The translations under genes and the position numbers were made by a program. A stretch of DNA of 64,000 nucleotides from Marinomonas fungiae. GTDB lineage: Bacteria > Pseudomonadota > Gammaproteobacteria > Pseudomonadales > Marinomonadaceae. Numbering within the stretch: position 1 is the stretch's first letter; each line of letters opens with the position of its first letter. Below the pieces are notes generated by a model. The model had not been told where the DNA came from and made no database searches. It saw nothing but the letters and a program-made list of their open reading frames with translations. The DNA is taken from positions 226,275 through 290,274 of the forward strand of contig NZ_LIQF01000005.1 of NCBI RefSeq assembly GCF_001418205.1, read 5' to 3'. Of this stretch, positions 34,935 through 44,107 are shown in pieces.

Positions 34935-36869
34935 CTAGTTCTGTTGAATCATGAAATGATTAAAGAATTCTGCCAGTTCAAGATGGGCTGTTATTGGTAA
35001 GATCGCGGCAATGTGTTGATCAGGACGAACGACTACCACACACCCATCCGTTCGATTGACGCCTCGAAGGTCATAAACATCATTGCCAGGTTGGGATTGA
35101 TACACTTTCTCGTAGTCACGTAGGCCGTATTTACCTTTGCCAGGCCAAAGGTAAGGATGAAGCTCGTGAATTGACAAATCTTGTTGTTGGAAAACCGTAT
35201 AAGTATCAATGACGGAATCAATGTCGGCATCTTTTGGCGTGAATTTGATAACTGGAGAGGAGATGTCATGGGCCAAAAAATCAATCAGCTTATAGATTTC
35301 AGAAGACGTATCAATTGGGCTCTGCTCACCGCCAAAGATAAACAGACGCCAGCGACCATCCGCTTTAACTAAATGCCCTAGATGCTCAATACGTCCATCT
35401 GCGGTACGTTGCGCTTCGACAGAATGGAAGCGTTGTCCGATTTTGAACCCCGAAGCCAACTCTTGATGCTGCTGTCCAGTACAAATGTAAGAAGGAAAAT
35501 ACTCAATCGCAGTGCCTGAGACAAAGCCACTTTGACGCTTCATGAAAGCTTCAATTTTAGCTGTGTCGACTTTAGCTTGTTTGGAATCATCACCCGCATC
35601 AGGACGCGTCGCCACCAGTTTAGACAACTCACGATCGGCATCAATAAGTTGTTGTGCCACCTTGCGGCGCTCGGTCTCATAGGTATGCAAAAGCTTCGGA
35701 TCACTTTTTCTCTGAAGCACAGACGCCAGCTTCCAACCAAGATTAAAGGTATCTGGCAAAGAGGTATTCAGCCCCCAGCCCCCTTTCGGACTGTGAGTAT
35801 GGCACGCATCACCCGCAACAAAGCCTCGTGGAATGATGTCTTCAGAGCTGCCAACAGGTCGATTATCAAAACGTTCAGCAATTCGCTGACCTACTTCGTA
35901 GATCGACCACCAAGCAACTTCTTTCACATCCAATGTATACGGATGAAAAATTTTCTGCGCTTTGGCAATCAAATCTTTCTCTGTCATCTTTACATCGCTG
36001 GCACGCTTATCTTTGTCCAATAGATCCAACTCAACGTAGAAGCGACATAGATAGCCACCCTCACGAGGTATGGTCATGACGGCTCCGTGGTCTTTGGACT
36101 GAATAAAGCTCTTTACACGGATATCAGGGAAGTCCGTATTAAGCAGGATATCCATAACACCCCATGCTTTGTTAGCGGAATCACCTTGCAACTCAATTCC
36201 CATGCTTTTACGTACCCGACTGCGGCCACCATCACAGCCAACCACATAGCGTGCCTTCACAGTTTCCGTCTTGCCATTTCCAGCGGCATCCGTCCGTTTG
36301 AACACTGCGGTAATCGGATACGCCTGAAGATCTTGAGTCAGCGCGTCGTCAATTGATAAGTCAATCAACTCGCGACTGTAGTGAGGCTCAAGCTGCGTAA
36401 TGGAATTGCGCATACCATCGATAAGTAGCTCATGTAGACGAGCTTGGTTGACAATACCGTGGGTAAACTCAGACAGCCCCGCTCGGGCATCTGCAATTTT
36501 CTCAGTACGCTTAATGTTTTGAGGATTTTGTGCATCCGGCTCCCAGAAAGTATTCTGCTTCAATTGATAGGTCTCTTTTACGACCATCTCACTGCTATTG
36601 AAGGCTTCCATGATTTCTATTGTGCGGCACGAAATACCGTCTGCACGGCCGAAAAGCAGTGGACCTGGCGCCATATCTACGATGCAGGTTTTGATATCTT
36701 CGAACTCTGCCATTTGACGCGCCATCGTCAGTCCCGCAGGTCCGGTACCGACAATTAAAACATCCACATTCGTCGGTAAATCCGCTACAGGTGGGTTTGG
36801 ATATGGCTTACGAGCTTTATCAGGTACTTGATAGTTTCCCGGCTTAAACCCGTTCAAATGATATTGCAT
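34935..36869 (-). CDS. FAD-dependent aromatic hydroxylase, 3-hydroxybenzoate 4-monooxygenase type
   Basis: A 644-residue class A flavoprotein monooxygenase. It has the FAD-binding GTGPAGL near residue 42, the DG motif VGCDGGRSRVRK, the GD motif FVAGDACHTHSPKGG and a C-terminal thioredoxin-like region with VVRPDQHIAAILP. Length and sequence follow Comamonas MobA (3-hydroxybenzoate 4-monooxygenase, about 639 residues) throughout, starting MQYHLNGFKPGN. In this cluster the substrate might be 3-hydroxyphenylacetate, giving homoprotocatechuate, but 3-hydroxybenzoate is the family precedent. It is divergent from the 4-HPA hydroxylase genes and shares a TTAACATGTTAA operator region with them. A relic of a homologue is at 9470-9590. 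Confidence 0.88.
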   Translation of the reverse strand: MQYHLNGFKPGNYQVPDKARKPYPNPPVADLPTNVDVLIVGTGPAGLTMARQMAEFEDIKTCIVDMAPGPLLFGRADGISCRTIEIMEAFNSSEMVVKETYQLKQNTFWEPDAQNPQNIKRTEKIADARAGLSEFTHGIVNQARLHELLIDGMRNSITQLEPHYSRELIDLSIDDALTQDLQAYPITAVFKRTDAAGNGKTETVKARYVVGCDGGRSRVRKSMGIELQGDSANKAWGVMDILLNTDFPDIRVKSFIQSKDHGAVMTIPREGGYLCRFYVELDLLDKDKRASDVKMTEKDLIAKAQKIFHPYTLDVKEVAWWSIYEVGQRIAERFDNRPVGSSEDIIPRGFVAGDACHTHSPKGGWGLNTSLPDTFNLGWKLASVLQRKSDPKLLHTYETERRKVAQQLIDADRELSKLVATRPDAGDDSKQAKVDTAKIEAFMKRQSGFVSGTAIEYFPSYICTGQQHQELASGFKIGQRFHSVEAQRTADGRIEHLGHLVKADGRWRLFIFGGEQSPIDTSSEIYKLIDFLAHDISSPVIKFTPKDADIDSVIDTYTVFQQQDLSIHELHPYLWPGKGKYGLRDYEKVYQSQPGNDVYDLRGVNRTDGCVVVVRPDQHIAAILPITAHLELAEFFNHFMIQQN

Positions 36870-36918
36870 TACATGTTCCTCTTTTCAAATTGGGACTGAA
36901 TCCCTATATAAAAATTAA

Positions 36919-36930
36919 TTAACATGTTAA
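36919..36930. promoter_or_regulatory. Candidate HpaR operator between the two hydroxylase units
   Basis: TTAACATGTTAA within a longer dyad (TTAATTAACATGTTAAATTAA), 50 bases before the FAD hydroxylase start and 155 before the C2 oxygenase start. It may control one or both divergent promoters. Confidence 0.72.
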
Positions 36931-37084
36931 ATTAATGACTGTCAATGAATATCAACTAACGGTTAACGAGATACTTAATTTTCTAGAAAAGTCCTAGTGA
37001 TTAGCTCGAATTGGCCATTTATCTCAATTGGAGCATTTCTAATAATGTGCTCAATCTGAATGAATAAAAATAAGAGGTTGTGTC

Positions 37085-38254
37085 ATGAAGCGTCCTAATC
37101 CATTACTTGAAGATCTTAAGTCTGTCCTTCCTGAGATTGCCAAAAACGCATCTCACGCGGAAGATTTAAGAAAAGTCCCAACAGAAAATATCGAACTATT
37201 GAAAAAGATCGGTTTGCACAAAGCTTTTTTACCTAAAGCCTACGGCGGCTATGAAATTTCGCTACCAGAGTTCTGTGACTGCATCGCTGCACTGGCCGGC
37301 GCTTGTTGCAGCACCGCTTGGGCCTTTAGTTTGCTTTGTACTCACAACCATCAAATGGCGATGTTTTCAAAAGAGCTTCAAGAGGATGTATGGGGAAACA
37401 ATCCTGATGCGACCGCTAGCAGTAGCATTGCCCCGTTTGGTAAATACGAAGAAGCGGAAGGCGGTATCAAGTTCACCGGCAATATGATGTGGAGCAGTGG
37501 CTGTGATCACGCTGAATGGGCCATTGTCGGCTTCCTACGTGACAACAGTGAAGGTGCTAAAGACTACTGCTTCGCCGTGATTCCTCGCTCTGACTACAGC
37601 ATCCAAGATGATTGGCACTCGTTGGCTATGAAAGGCTCAGGTACCAAGACTCTGGTAATCGAAGACGCCTTTGTCCCTGAACATCGTATTCAAAAAGCAA
37701 AAGATATGATGGAAGGGAAATCTGCTGGTTTTGGCCTATACCCTGACAGCAAAGTTTTCTACGCGCCTTACCGCCCTTACTTTGCTTCTGGCTTTGCATC
37801 CATGGCATTAGGTGTGGCTGAGCGCATGCTTGAAGTGTTTAAAGACGTTACCTCTAAACGTGTACGTGCTTACACAGGCGCTAAAGTCAATGCCGCAACC
37901 CCTGCCCTGATGCGTTTAGCGGAGTCAACTCATCAGGTCAATGCTGCCCGCGCTTTCATGGAAAAAACATGGGACGAGCACCGTGAGTTCGCTGAAGCGC
38001 ACCGTTACCCGAATCGTGAAGAGCTGGCTTACTGGCGCACCAATCAAGCTTATGCCGTAAAAATGTGTATTGAAGCCGTCGACCGTTTGTTCAACGCGAT
38101 CGGTGCAACACAATGGATGCTGGATAAAGAAGCACAGCGCTTATTCCGTGATTGCCATATGTGTGGCGCTCATGCTTACACCGACTACGATGTCTGCGCC
38201 CAGATCCTAGGCCGAGAAATCATGGGGCTTGAGCCTGATCCATCACTGCTTTAA
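37085..38254 (+). CDS. C2-hpah: 4-hydroxyphenylacetate 3-hydroxylase, oxygenase component (C2 type)
   Basis: A 389-residue flavin-dependent oxygenase with the acyl-CoA-dehydrogenase fold. It uses reduced flavin supplied by C1 to hydroxylate 4-HPA to homoprotocatechuate. It matches the Acinetobacter baumannii C2 protein over nearly its whole length, including LAGACCSTAWAFSLLCTH, the WSSGCDHAEWAIVG active-site segment, KDMMEGKSAGFGLYPDSK and GAHAYTDYDVCAQILGRE. It is shorter at the N-terminus than the 422-residue Acinetobacter protein. AAGAGG precedes the start. This is not the E. coli HpaB type. Confidence 0.92.
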   Translation: MKRPNPLLEDLKSVLPEIAKNASHAEDLRKVPTENIELLKKIGLHKAFLPKAYGGYEISLPEFCDCIAALAGACCSTAWAFSLLCTHNHQMAMFSKELQEDVWGNNPDATASSSIAPFGKYEEAEGGIKFTGNMMWSSGCDHAEWAIVGFLRDNSEGAKDYCFAVIPRSDYSIQDDWHSLAMKGSGTKTLVIEDAFVPEHRIQKAKDMMEGKSAGFGLYPDSKVFYAPYRPYFASGFASMALGVAERMLEVFKDVTSKRVRAYTGAKVNAATPALMRLAESTHQVNAARAFMEKTWDEHREFAEAHRYPNREELAYWRTNQAYAVKMCIEAVDRLFNAIGATQWMLDKEAQRLFRDCHMCGAHAYTDYDVCAQILGREIMGLEPDPSLL

Positions 38255-38324
38255 GCGCTATGGCTACGAGGGCCTTCATTGATCGCTCTCGTTCTCTTCT
38301 AAAAATTAAAAGAGCACTCAGATT

Positions 38325-39236
38325 ATGAACTTCGATCCAAAAGAATTCCGCCGTTGTCTTGGCAACTTCGCCACTGGCGTGACCGTTATCACCGCTCAAT
38401 CTGAAGACGGTACCAAAGTCGGCGTCACTGCCAACAGTTTTAACTCAGTCTCCCTTGATCCACCATTGGTGCTATGGAGCATTATCAAAGAGTCTGGCAG
38501 TTACCCCGTGTTTGAAAAAGCGAGCCACTTTGCCGTCAATATTCTGGCCGCTGATCAAATTGATGTTTCAAATCATTTCGCCCGTCGAACCGAAGATAAA
38601 TTCGCTGAAGCGGAGTTTACTTTGGGAGCAGGTAGTGCCCCCTTGCTGGCCAATACGGCGGCCAATTTTCAGTGCGAAAACTACCAAATCGTAGACGGTG
38701 GCGACCACTGGATTATGATCGGTAAAGTGGTGGCTTTTGAAAATCATAGCCGCAGTCCATTATTGTATGTTCAAGGTAACTATGCTGGTGCGATTCCATT
38801 TACAGGGACACAGTCTAGTGACCCTGTCGCGTCACCTTCTACTTTGGAACGCCTGCATAACAGTGCCATTTATCTGATGAATAAGGTGCTGCAAAAAATT
38901 CAAGAGAACTATCTACCTAAACAATCTGCGGCAGGCTTAAGCACCAGCGAAGCGCGTTTGCTACTGGTACTGAGTGACACATCAAACACCACTCTTGAAG
39001 ACTTAAAACACCTAGTCACCATTCCTGAGGAAGATGTGGCGGCGGGGGTTGAAAGCTTACAGCAATTTGGCTTTATTAATGCTGATTTTTCTTTAACGCC
39101 AAAAGGCCAAGAGATGGCCGATAGGCTCTGGGATATTTCACAAAAGCAAACCGACCAAGTGTTTGAAGAGTTCACGGATGAAGAATATGAAGTCTTTAAG
39201 CAGCAACTTCAGATGCTGCTTAGACAGCTTTGCTGA
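38325..39236 (+). CDS. C1-hpah: 4-hydroxyphenylacetate 3-hydroxylase, reductase component (C1 type)
   Basis: A 303-residue NADH:flavin reductase. The N-terminal half (to about residue 165) is a flavin-reductase domain with GNFATGVTVITA and VTANSFNSVSLDPPLV. The C-terminal 135 residues form a MarR-like winged-helix domain (LSTSEARLLLVLSDTSNTT) fused to it. This fusion is specific to the Acinetobacter-type C1, where 4-HPA binds the MarR-like part and stimulates flavin reduction. It is co-directional with C2, 70 bases downstream, and followed by a terminator. Confidence 0.92.
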   Translation: MNFDPKEFRRCLGNFATGVTVITAQSEDGTKVGVTANSFNSVSLDPPLVLWSIIKESGSYPVFEKASHFAVNILAADQIDVSNHFARRTEDKFAEAEFTLGAGSAPLLANTAANFQCENYQIVDGGDHWIMIGKVVAFENHSRSPLLYVQGNYAGAIPFTGTQSSDPVASPSTLERLHNSAIYLMNKVLQKIQENYLPKQSAAGLSTSEARLLLVLSDTSNTTLEDLKHLVTIPEEDVAAGVESLQQFGFINADFSLTPKGQEMADRLWDISQKQTDQVFEEFTDEEYEVFKQQLQMLLRQLC

Positions 39237-39268
39237 TGTAAACATCCACTTTTTGAGTTAATACATTC

Positions 39269-39300
39269 AAAGGCCAAGGGGAATTTTCCTCTTGGCCTTT
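39269..39300 (+). terminator. Probable terminator after the C2-C1 hydroxylase genes
   Basis: AAAGGCCAAG (39269-39278) pairs with CTTGGCCTTT (39291-39300), and the stem extends inward with G-C pairs. Only a short T-run ends the hairpin, so termination strength is uncertain. Confidence 0.65.
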
Positions 39301-39328
39301 CGTGCTTTCAGATTAAAAGAGATAAACC

Positions 39329-40486
39329 GTGAATAAGACCCTTAGCACGCTCATCTTAATGTCGATGGCCAGCCCGCTGGCACTGAACATGATCATTCCC
39401 CTGCTGCCCAATTTGGCGCAGCACTTTCAAGTCAGTCATAGCTTAATACAGATGAGCGTATCGCTTTATTTGATTGCACTCGCTGTGGGACAACTGTCGG
39501 TAGGCGTTATGATCAATGCTCTAGGTCAATCTAAAACCATTCTGATTGGACTGTCCCTTTTCTTGATTGGAGGAATGTTGATTTGGCAGGATTTAAATAT
39601 ATACATTCTGCTGGTTAGTCGAGTTCTACAAGGTTTAGGAGGTGCGATTTTAATCTCTAATGCCCGTTCATTATTGGTGCTGACGTTTGGTAAAGAGCAA
39701 AGCTCACATATGATGGGCTATATTGTCATGGCAATCGCTCTAGCACAAAGTATTGCCCCCCTCCTAGGAAGTTACCTCAGCACCTATTTTGGATGGCCGA
39801 GCATTGGGCTCCTATCCGCGGTTCAGGCTTTTATCCTCATCCTAGCGTTCAAGAAAGTAATACAAGGCCATATTAAACCAACAACTCGACTTGGCTTAAC
39901 AGAGACCCTCATTCAGTACCGTGAATTACTGCAAAACACGCAATTTCGGACGTATACCGGTGCCAATACGCTCATCGCCTGCTGCTTTTATATTTTCGTT
40001 GCCAGCGCCCCTTATTTAATTCCCGATACATCACATAGCCCTGAGTTATTTGGTTATTGGTTTATTTGTATTTCTGCCAGTTTTCTAGTGGGCGGCTTTT
40101 GCAGCACTCGGTTAAATAAAATCTGGAGTGTTAATAAGACCATTAATGCTGGCAATGTAATGTGTGTAATGGGCGCTATTTTGCTTTTACTCACCCAGCT
40201 CATTTTCCCTGCATCCTATGCGATGCTGTTTCTCCCCATGTCTTTAGTCACCTTTGGACGAGGCATCAGCCAGCCATCCTACCAATCTGCAGGCGTGGGC
40301 GCACTGGCGAATCAGACCACAACCGCAGCAGGCTTGATGGGCTTTTTACAGCTTTCTATGGGCGCGCTGATTTCTCAACTTGCCCCATGGCTCATTACGT
40401 TTCATAGCAGCTTATTCGCAGCCTGTATACTGGCTTTCTGTGCCGCGGCCGCCATCTGGCACTTCTGCGTTTACAAAACGCTTTAG
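39329..40486 (+). CDS. MFS transporter (Bcr/CflA-like)
   Basis: A 385-residue 12-helix facilitator. Its N-terminus (MASPLALNMIIPLLPNLAQ) resembles Bcr/CflA drug exporters. The loop 2-3 motif is altered (GVMINALGQSKTIL, with Asn-Ala where Asp-Arg/Lys is usual), which is unusual for proton-coupled drug/H+ antiporters. It lies between the hydroxylase genes and hpaR in the same direction. Either uptake or export of hydroxyphenylacetate-type compounds is possible. Confidence 0.8.
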   Translation: MNKTLSTLILMSMASPLALNMIIPLLPNLAQHFQVSHSLIQMSVSLYLIALAVGQLSVGVMINALGQSKTILIGLSLFLIGGMLIWQDLNIYILLVSRVLQGLGGAILISNARSLLVLTFGKEQSSHMMGYIVMAIALAQSIAPLLGSYLSTYFGWPSIGLLSAVQAFILILAFKKVIQGHIKPTTRLGLTETLIQYRELLQNTQFRTYTGANTLIACCFYIFVASAPYLIPDTSHSPELFGYWFICISASFLVGGFCSTRLNKIWSVNKTINAGNVMCVMGAILLLLTQLIFPASYAMLFLPMSLVTFGRGISQPSYQSAGVGALANQTTTAAGLMGFLQLSMGALISQLAPWLITFHSSLFAACILAFCAAAAIWHFCVYKTL

Positions 40487-40562
40487 CCAACCGCATAACT
40501 ATGAATACCAACCACTTACCTTTAAACTATTACGATACTTTTTAATTAAGCCCAATTAACGC

Positions 40563-40994
40563 ATGAAGAAACTTGAAGACTCTTTAACCCTACAGCTACT
40601 CCGAGCCCGTGAGTCAGCGATGACTTTTTTTAGACCGGTACTACAGCAAGCAGGCTTTACTGAACAACAATGGCGGGTTTTACGTGTACTAAATGACCAT
40701 AAAGAGTTGGAAGCGAAACAGCTAGCTCATCTTTGCTGTATTTTGAGCCCTAGTCTGACTCGCATTATCAAAAGTTTTGTAGAAGATGGCATGATCATTC
40801 GCATTCGCTCCCACGAGGATCAACGCATCACTTTGCTCTCTTTATCTGACAAAGCCAAAAAACTTGTTTCAGAATTTCGCCCAGATGTGGACGCGGGATA
40901 TAAACAGCTGATCGATCAATTAGGTGAGAAAAAATTAAAAGAGTTAAGCTCATTATTAGACGAAGTCATAAAACTTTCTCCTCCAAATAAATAA
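40563..40994 (+). CDS. hpaR: Homoprotocatechuate pathway repressor HpaR (MarR family)
   Basis: A 143-residue MarR-type repressor. DSLTLQLLRARESAMTFFRP at the N-terminus, TEQQWRVLRVL and CCILSPSLTRI align with E. coli HpaR, which represses the meta-cleavage operon until the aromatic acid binds. The wing region (RIRSHEDQRITLLSLS) is typical of MarR proteins. It is the best candidate for the recurring TTAACATGTTAA sites in this window. No Shine-Dalgarno is obvious before the ATG. Confidence 0.9.
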   Translation: MKKLEDSLTLQLLRARESAMTFFRPVLQQAGFTEQQWRVLRVLNDHKELEAKQLAHLCCILSPSLTRIIKSFVEDGMIIRIRSHEDQRITLLSLSDKAKKLVSEFRPDVDAGYKQLIDQLGEKKLKELSSLLDEVIKLSPPNK

Positions 40995-41018
40995 AAAAGC
41001 GCAACCAAAAGGTTGCGC
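40993..41018 (-). terminator. Terminator for the leftward amine-oxidation operon
   Basis: GCGCAACC (40999-41006) pairs perfectly with GGTTGCGC (41011-41018), loop of 4. On the minus strand a six-base T-run follows. On the plus strand the hairpin is followed by A, so it serves the leftward unit. A second hairpin (TAAGTGATGAT at 41053-41063 with 41069-41079) lies nearer the DAO stop. Confidence 0.75.
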
Positions 41019-41138
41019 AAAAAAGGGCAGAACTCATAATTAATTCAATCATTAAGTGATGATCGAGAATCATCACTTATCAGTCTAACGGTATGATTGA
41101 ACACTCTAAATAGCTCTTTGGGGACATTTTACGTCTAG

Positions 41139-42431
41139 TTAAAATCGATCAAATTTATAAGGAGTAGGATCGATAATAGGCTTCACATCCATCACAATGT
41201 CCGCTGCTAATTGACCCGCTGCGGGCCCTGTGCCAAACCCATGTCCAGAGAAGCCGGTAGCGATTGTTAAGCCAGGAATACTGCGAATACGATCAATCAC
41301 AGGATTAGAATCTGGTGTCACATCAATCACGCCAGCCCATGCCTCTTCGATGGTTGCTCGTTCAAACGCAGGCCACGCCTTACTTAAGTTATTCAATGCA
41401 TCCTGATTGAGCCCATGGTTAACGGGTGGATTATTCACCCGAACTTTTTCCATAGGACTTACCGCTCCCGCTTGCCATTTACGTCCCAAAGCTAGATCTT
41501 TAAAGAACGTTGAACCAAATGATACTTTCAAAAAGCTACGCTGGTGTTTTAGCTGCTCTAAATATTTATGTCCTATTAATAGATGATCCAATGTCACGGG
41601 TGCATCGAGCTTACCGCGTTGAGTAATTATGTAACCGCCACCTTGATGCTTTCGAAATGAAAAATCTGGTCCACCAACCGCAATATCCGTTGGGCCGTCC
41701 ATCGGCGCAGTACGCAATACAGAACACACTAACGGCAAAGTGGGTAATGAAATTCCGTGATTACCAAGGAATCGACGAGACCAAGCTCCGCCCGCAAGCA
41801 GTACTTGCTCACAGCGAATTTCGCCTTTTTCCGTTAACACGCCACTGATTTTACCTGCTGTCGTCACCAATGATCGTACCGCGCAGTGTTGTACAATCGT
41901 AGCCCCTTTTTGGATGGCCGCTTTAGCCATAGCGGGCACGGCAAGATGAGGCTCAGCTTTACCATCGGTTGGGGTATACAACCCACCTTTCCACTGCCCT
42001 ACACCGCCAGGCACCAACTTATCAATTTCCTTTTGAGATAACATTTTCGAGCCTAAAGATAATGACTCAACAGACTTGAGCCACGACTCGTGCATTCCTA
42101 ATAATTCATCCGTTTGAGAAAGGAACATAATGCCAGATTGCTTATAGCCTACATCGCTTCCAACCCGCTCTGCCATTTGCGACCAAAGCTGGTCCGCAGC
42201 TAAGGCTAGGGGGACATCCTCAGGATGACGGCTGGTTTTACGAATCCAACCTAAGTTCCTTGAGGATTGCTCGCCAGCAATATGGCCCTTCTCAAGTAAA
42301 ACCACAGAAATATTTTTCTCTGCCAGCGCAAGAGCCGCTGAAACACCTGCGATACCACCACCAATTACTACAACCGATGCTGAGCTAGGTAGCTCGTCCT
42401 GCGTTGCCAAACGCTCAAGTGTAATCGTCAT
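41139..42431 (-). CDS. FAD-dependent amine/amino-acid oxidase (DAO family)
   Basis: A 430-residue DAO-family flavoenzyme. It has the FAD dinucleotide motif VVVIGGGIAGVSAALALAEK at about residues 20-40, the ARG-like EQSSRNLGWIRKTSRHPED active-site segment and a C-terminal TGFSGHGFGTGPAAGQL block closing the FAD site. It oxidises an amine or amino acid, giving an imine. Co-transcription with a RidA protein (imine hydrolysis) and an OCD-like protein suggests degradation of an aromatic amine such as tyramine into 4-hydroxyphenylacetaldehyde (inference). Confidence 0.85.
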   Translation of the reverse strand: MTITLERLATQDELPSSASVVVIGGGIAGVSAALALAEKNISVVLLEKGHIAGEQSSRNLGWIRKTSRHPEDVPLALAADQLWSQMAERVGSDVGYKQSGIMFLSQTDELLGMHESWLKSVESLSLGSKMLSQKEIDKLVPGGVGQWKGGLYTPTDGKAEPHLAVPAMAKAAIQKGATIVQHCAVRSLVTTAGKISGVLTEKGEIRCEQVLLAGGAWSRRFLGNHGISLPTLPLVCSVLRTAPMDGPTDIAVGGPDFSFRKHQGGGYIITQRGKLDAPVTLDHLLIGHKYLEQLKHQRSFLKVSFGSTFFKDLALGRKWQAGAVSPMEKVRVNNPPVNHGLNQDALNNLSKAWPAFERATIEEAWAGVIDVTPDSNPVIDRIRSIPGLTIATGFSGHGFGTGPAAGQLAADIVMDVKPIIDPTPYKFDRF

Positions 42432-42485
42432 ACCATTCCTCCATAAAGGTTGAACCAGCTTATCAATTCAACCTTTAGCCGTTAA

Positions 42486-42908
42486 TTACTGGGCAATAGT
42501 GATGGTTTCCACGTCTGCTTCAGCGGCACCACGGTAAGCGGTCACTTCTAGCTCCACCTTGTAAACCGTTGAACCTAAAGGTGGACAGGTTACCGTGGTG
42601 GTTGGATCCACGCCGCGGAATTTAGTCCCAATGAAGGCCATCACTTTTTCAGTATCCGCAGGATCCTGAATGAACACGCGTGACACAACGACGTCTTTTA
42701 GGCTAGAGCCAACCGCCACTAGTGCGCGCTCAATGTTTTCAAAGACTTGTGCCGTTTGTTCAATCACGTCTTCAGGAATTTCTTTGGTATCAGGGTTACG
42801 GCCCGCTGTGTTAGATACGTAAATCCAGTTATCAACCGCAACAACACGAGAGTAGCTAGCGATTTCTTCAAATTTTGAGCCAGTTTTTACTTTAATAATT
42901 TTAGCCAT
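42486..42908 (-). CDS. RidA-family protein in the amine-oxidation operon
   Basis: A 140-residue RidA-fold protein (KIIKVKTGSKFEEIASYSRV, VSNTAGRN, FRGVDPTTTVTCPPL and a C-terminal VELEVTAYRG). The first residues and the TTTVTCPPL segment differ from the canonical RidA Arg motif, as in other catabolic RidA subgroups. It likely hydrolyses the imine made by the neighbouring oxidase. It lies between the OCD-like gene (46 bases) and the DAO gene (54 bases). Confidence 0.82.
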   Translation of the reverse strand: MAKIIKVKTGSKFEEIASYSRVVAVDNWIYVSNTAGRNPDTKEIPEDVIEQTAQVFENIERALVAVGSSLKDVVVSRVFIQDPADTEKVMAFIGTKFRGVDPTTTVTCPPLGSTVYKVELEVTAYRGAAEADVETITIAQ

Positions 42909-42954
42909 GGGTATGCCTTTATCTGTTAAGAGTTAATTCAAATACAATGGGAAG

Positions 42955-44094
42955 TTAAGCAAGTGCTGGGGTATTCCAAAGGTTTAGCGGTACACCAATG
43001 CCTTTCTCAACTGCATTACGGTAAATCACAGTCGCCCAAGCGACGTCCTCAACTGGCATACCACCGACTGACATGATGATGATTTCCTCATCATTTTTAC
43101 GTGCTGGCGTATCACCAGAGACAATCGCGCCTAGATCTTCCAGATCTGATTCAGCCATTAGCTTGGCATCAATCATGTCCATAAAGCGCATACCCACTAG
43201 AGGAATGTGATTGTGAGCAGGTTTTGGCACTTCTTCGTACCAAGCTTTGTATAGACCAATACTGTCCATGACTTTACGAACATTATCGCTGCTCATACCA
43301 TCATCTAGGCTGCAGCTCGCTGGCATCGCTAAGAACGCTCCAGGTTTCACCCACTCGTGTTTCACCATCGGGTAAAGAGAAGGATCTCCGACCTCGCCTG
43401 AATTACAGAACGACACTAGGTCAGAGTCACGAACCACCGCTTCAATGGAATCAACCACTTGAATATTTTTTAACTGCGGGTAAGTCTCTTTCACCCAAGC
43501 CACAAAGTTATCTAGGTTTTTCTGGCCACGGCCTTTGATTTTGATGGTATCGATATTAGGACGCACAGCCATAAAAGAAGCGATGGTTGTCTTACCCATT
43601 ACACCAGGCCCCAGTAGACCAATCACTTTGGCATCTTTGCGAGCTAAATGTCTTGCGCCCACACCAGGAATAGCACCAGTACGGTAGGCAGAAAGCAGGT
43701 TTGCCGACATCATCGCCAAGGGGGCACTGGTTTCGATGTCGTTCAAGATCATCATCAGAATAGAACGAGGTAAGCCACGCTCACGGTTAGCGATGTTTGA
43801 GCCATACCATTTAACGCCACAGGTCTGGAAGTCTCCACCAAGGTAAGCTGGCATAGCCATCAAGCGACGATCTGCCGTTGGTTTTGGCATGGTTGGAAAT
43901 GGAGACTCCTCAGGAAAGGTAATCATTGCTCCATGAGAATCATTATTCGGCCCTGCCATTCGGTAGTCACCTTTATGCAGCAAAGCAAACATCTCTTCCA
44001 TGGTATCCACACACTGCGCCATGTCCGTGACGCCAGCTTTGATCATGTCTTCTTCAGACAAGTAAATAAAATCAATCTTAGTATTCTCGGCCAT
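42955..44094 (-). CDS. Ornithine-cyclodeaminase/mu-crystallin family protein (tyramine oxidase subunit B-like)
   Basis: A 379-residue member of the OCD/mu-crystallin family with the NAD-binding Rossmann motif GLLGPGVMGKTTIA near residue 160 and a KWYGSN substrate-side segment. Proteins with this length and sequence style are commonly named tyramine oxidase subunit B; I recall that name but cannot verify it. It is first in the operon OCD-RidA-DAO with a TTAACATGTTAA site 13 bases before its start, placing it in the hydroxyphenylacetate regulon. The reaction is not certain. Confidence 0.75.
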   Translation of the reverse strand: MAENTKIDFIYLSEEDMIKAGVTDMAQCVDTMEEMFALLHKGDYRMAGPNNDSHGAMITFPEESPFPTMPKPTADRRLMAMPAYLGGDFQTCGVKWYGSNIANRERGLPRSILMMILNDIETSAPLAMMSANLLSAYRTGAIPGVGARHLARKDAKVIGLLGPGVMGKTTIASFMAVRPNIDTIKIKGRGQKNLDNFVAWVKETYPQLKNIQVVDSIEAVVRDSDLVSFCNSGEVGDPSLYPMVKHEWVKPGAFLAMPASCSLDDGMSSDNVRKVMDSIGLYKAWYEEVPKPAHNHIPLVGMRFMDMIDAKLMAESDLEDLGAIVSGDTPARKNDEEIIIMSVGGMPVEDVAWATVIYRNAVEKGIGVPLNLWNTPALA

Positions 44095-44107
44095 GCCACA
44101 CCTATAC

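Noticed and set aside
37085..39236. Naming the hydroxylase genes hpaB/hpaC of the E. coli type
   Set aside because: The oxygenase matches the Acinetobacter C2 protein and the reductase has the fused MarR-like C-terminus of C1, which E. coli HpaC lacks.
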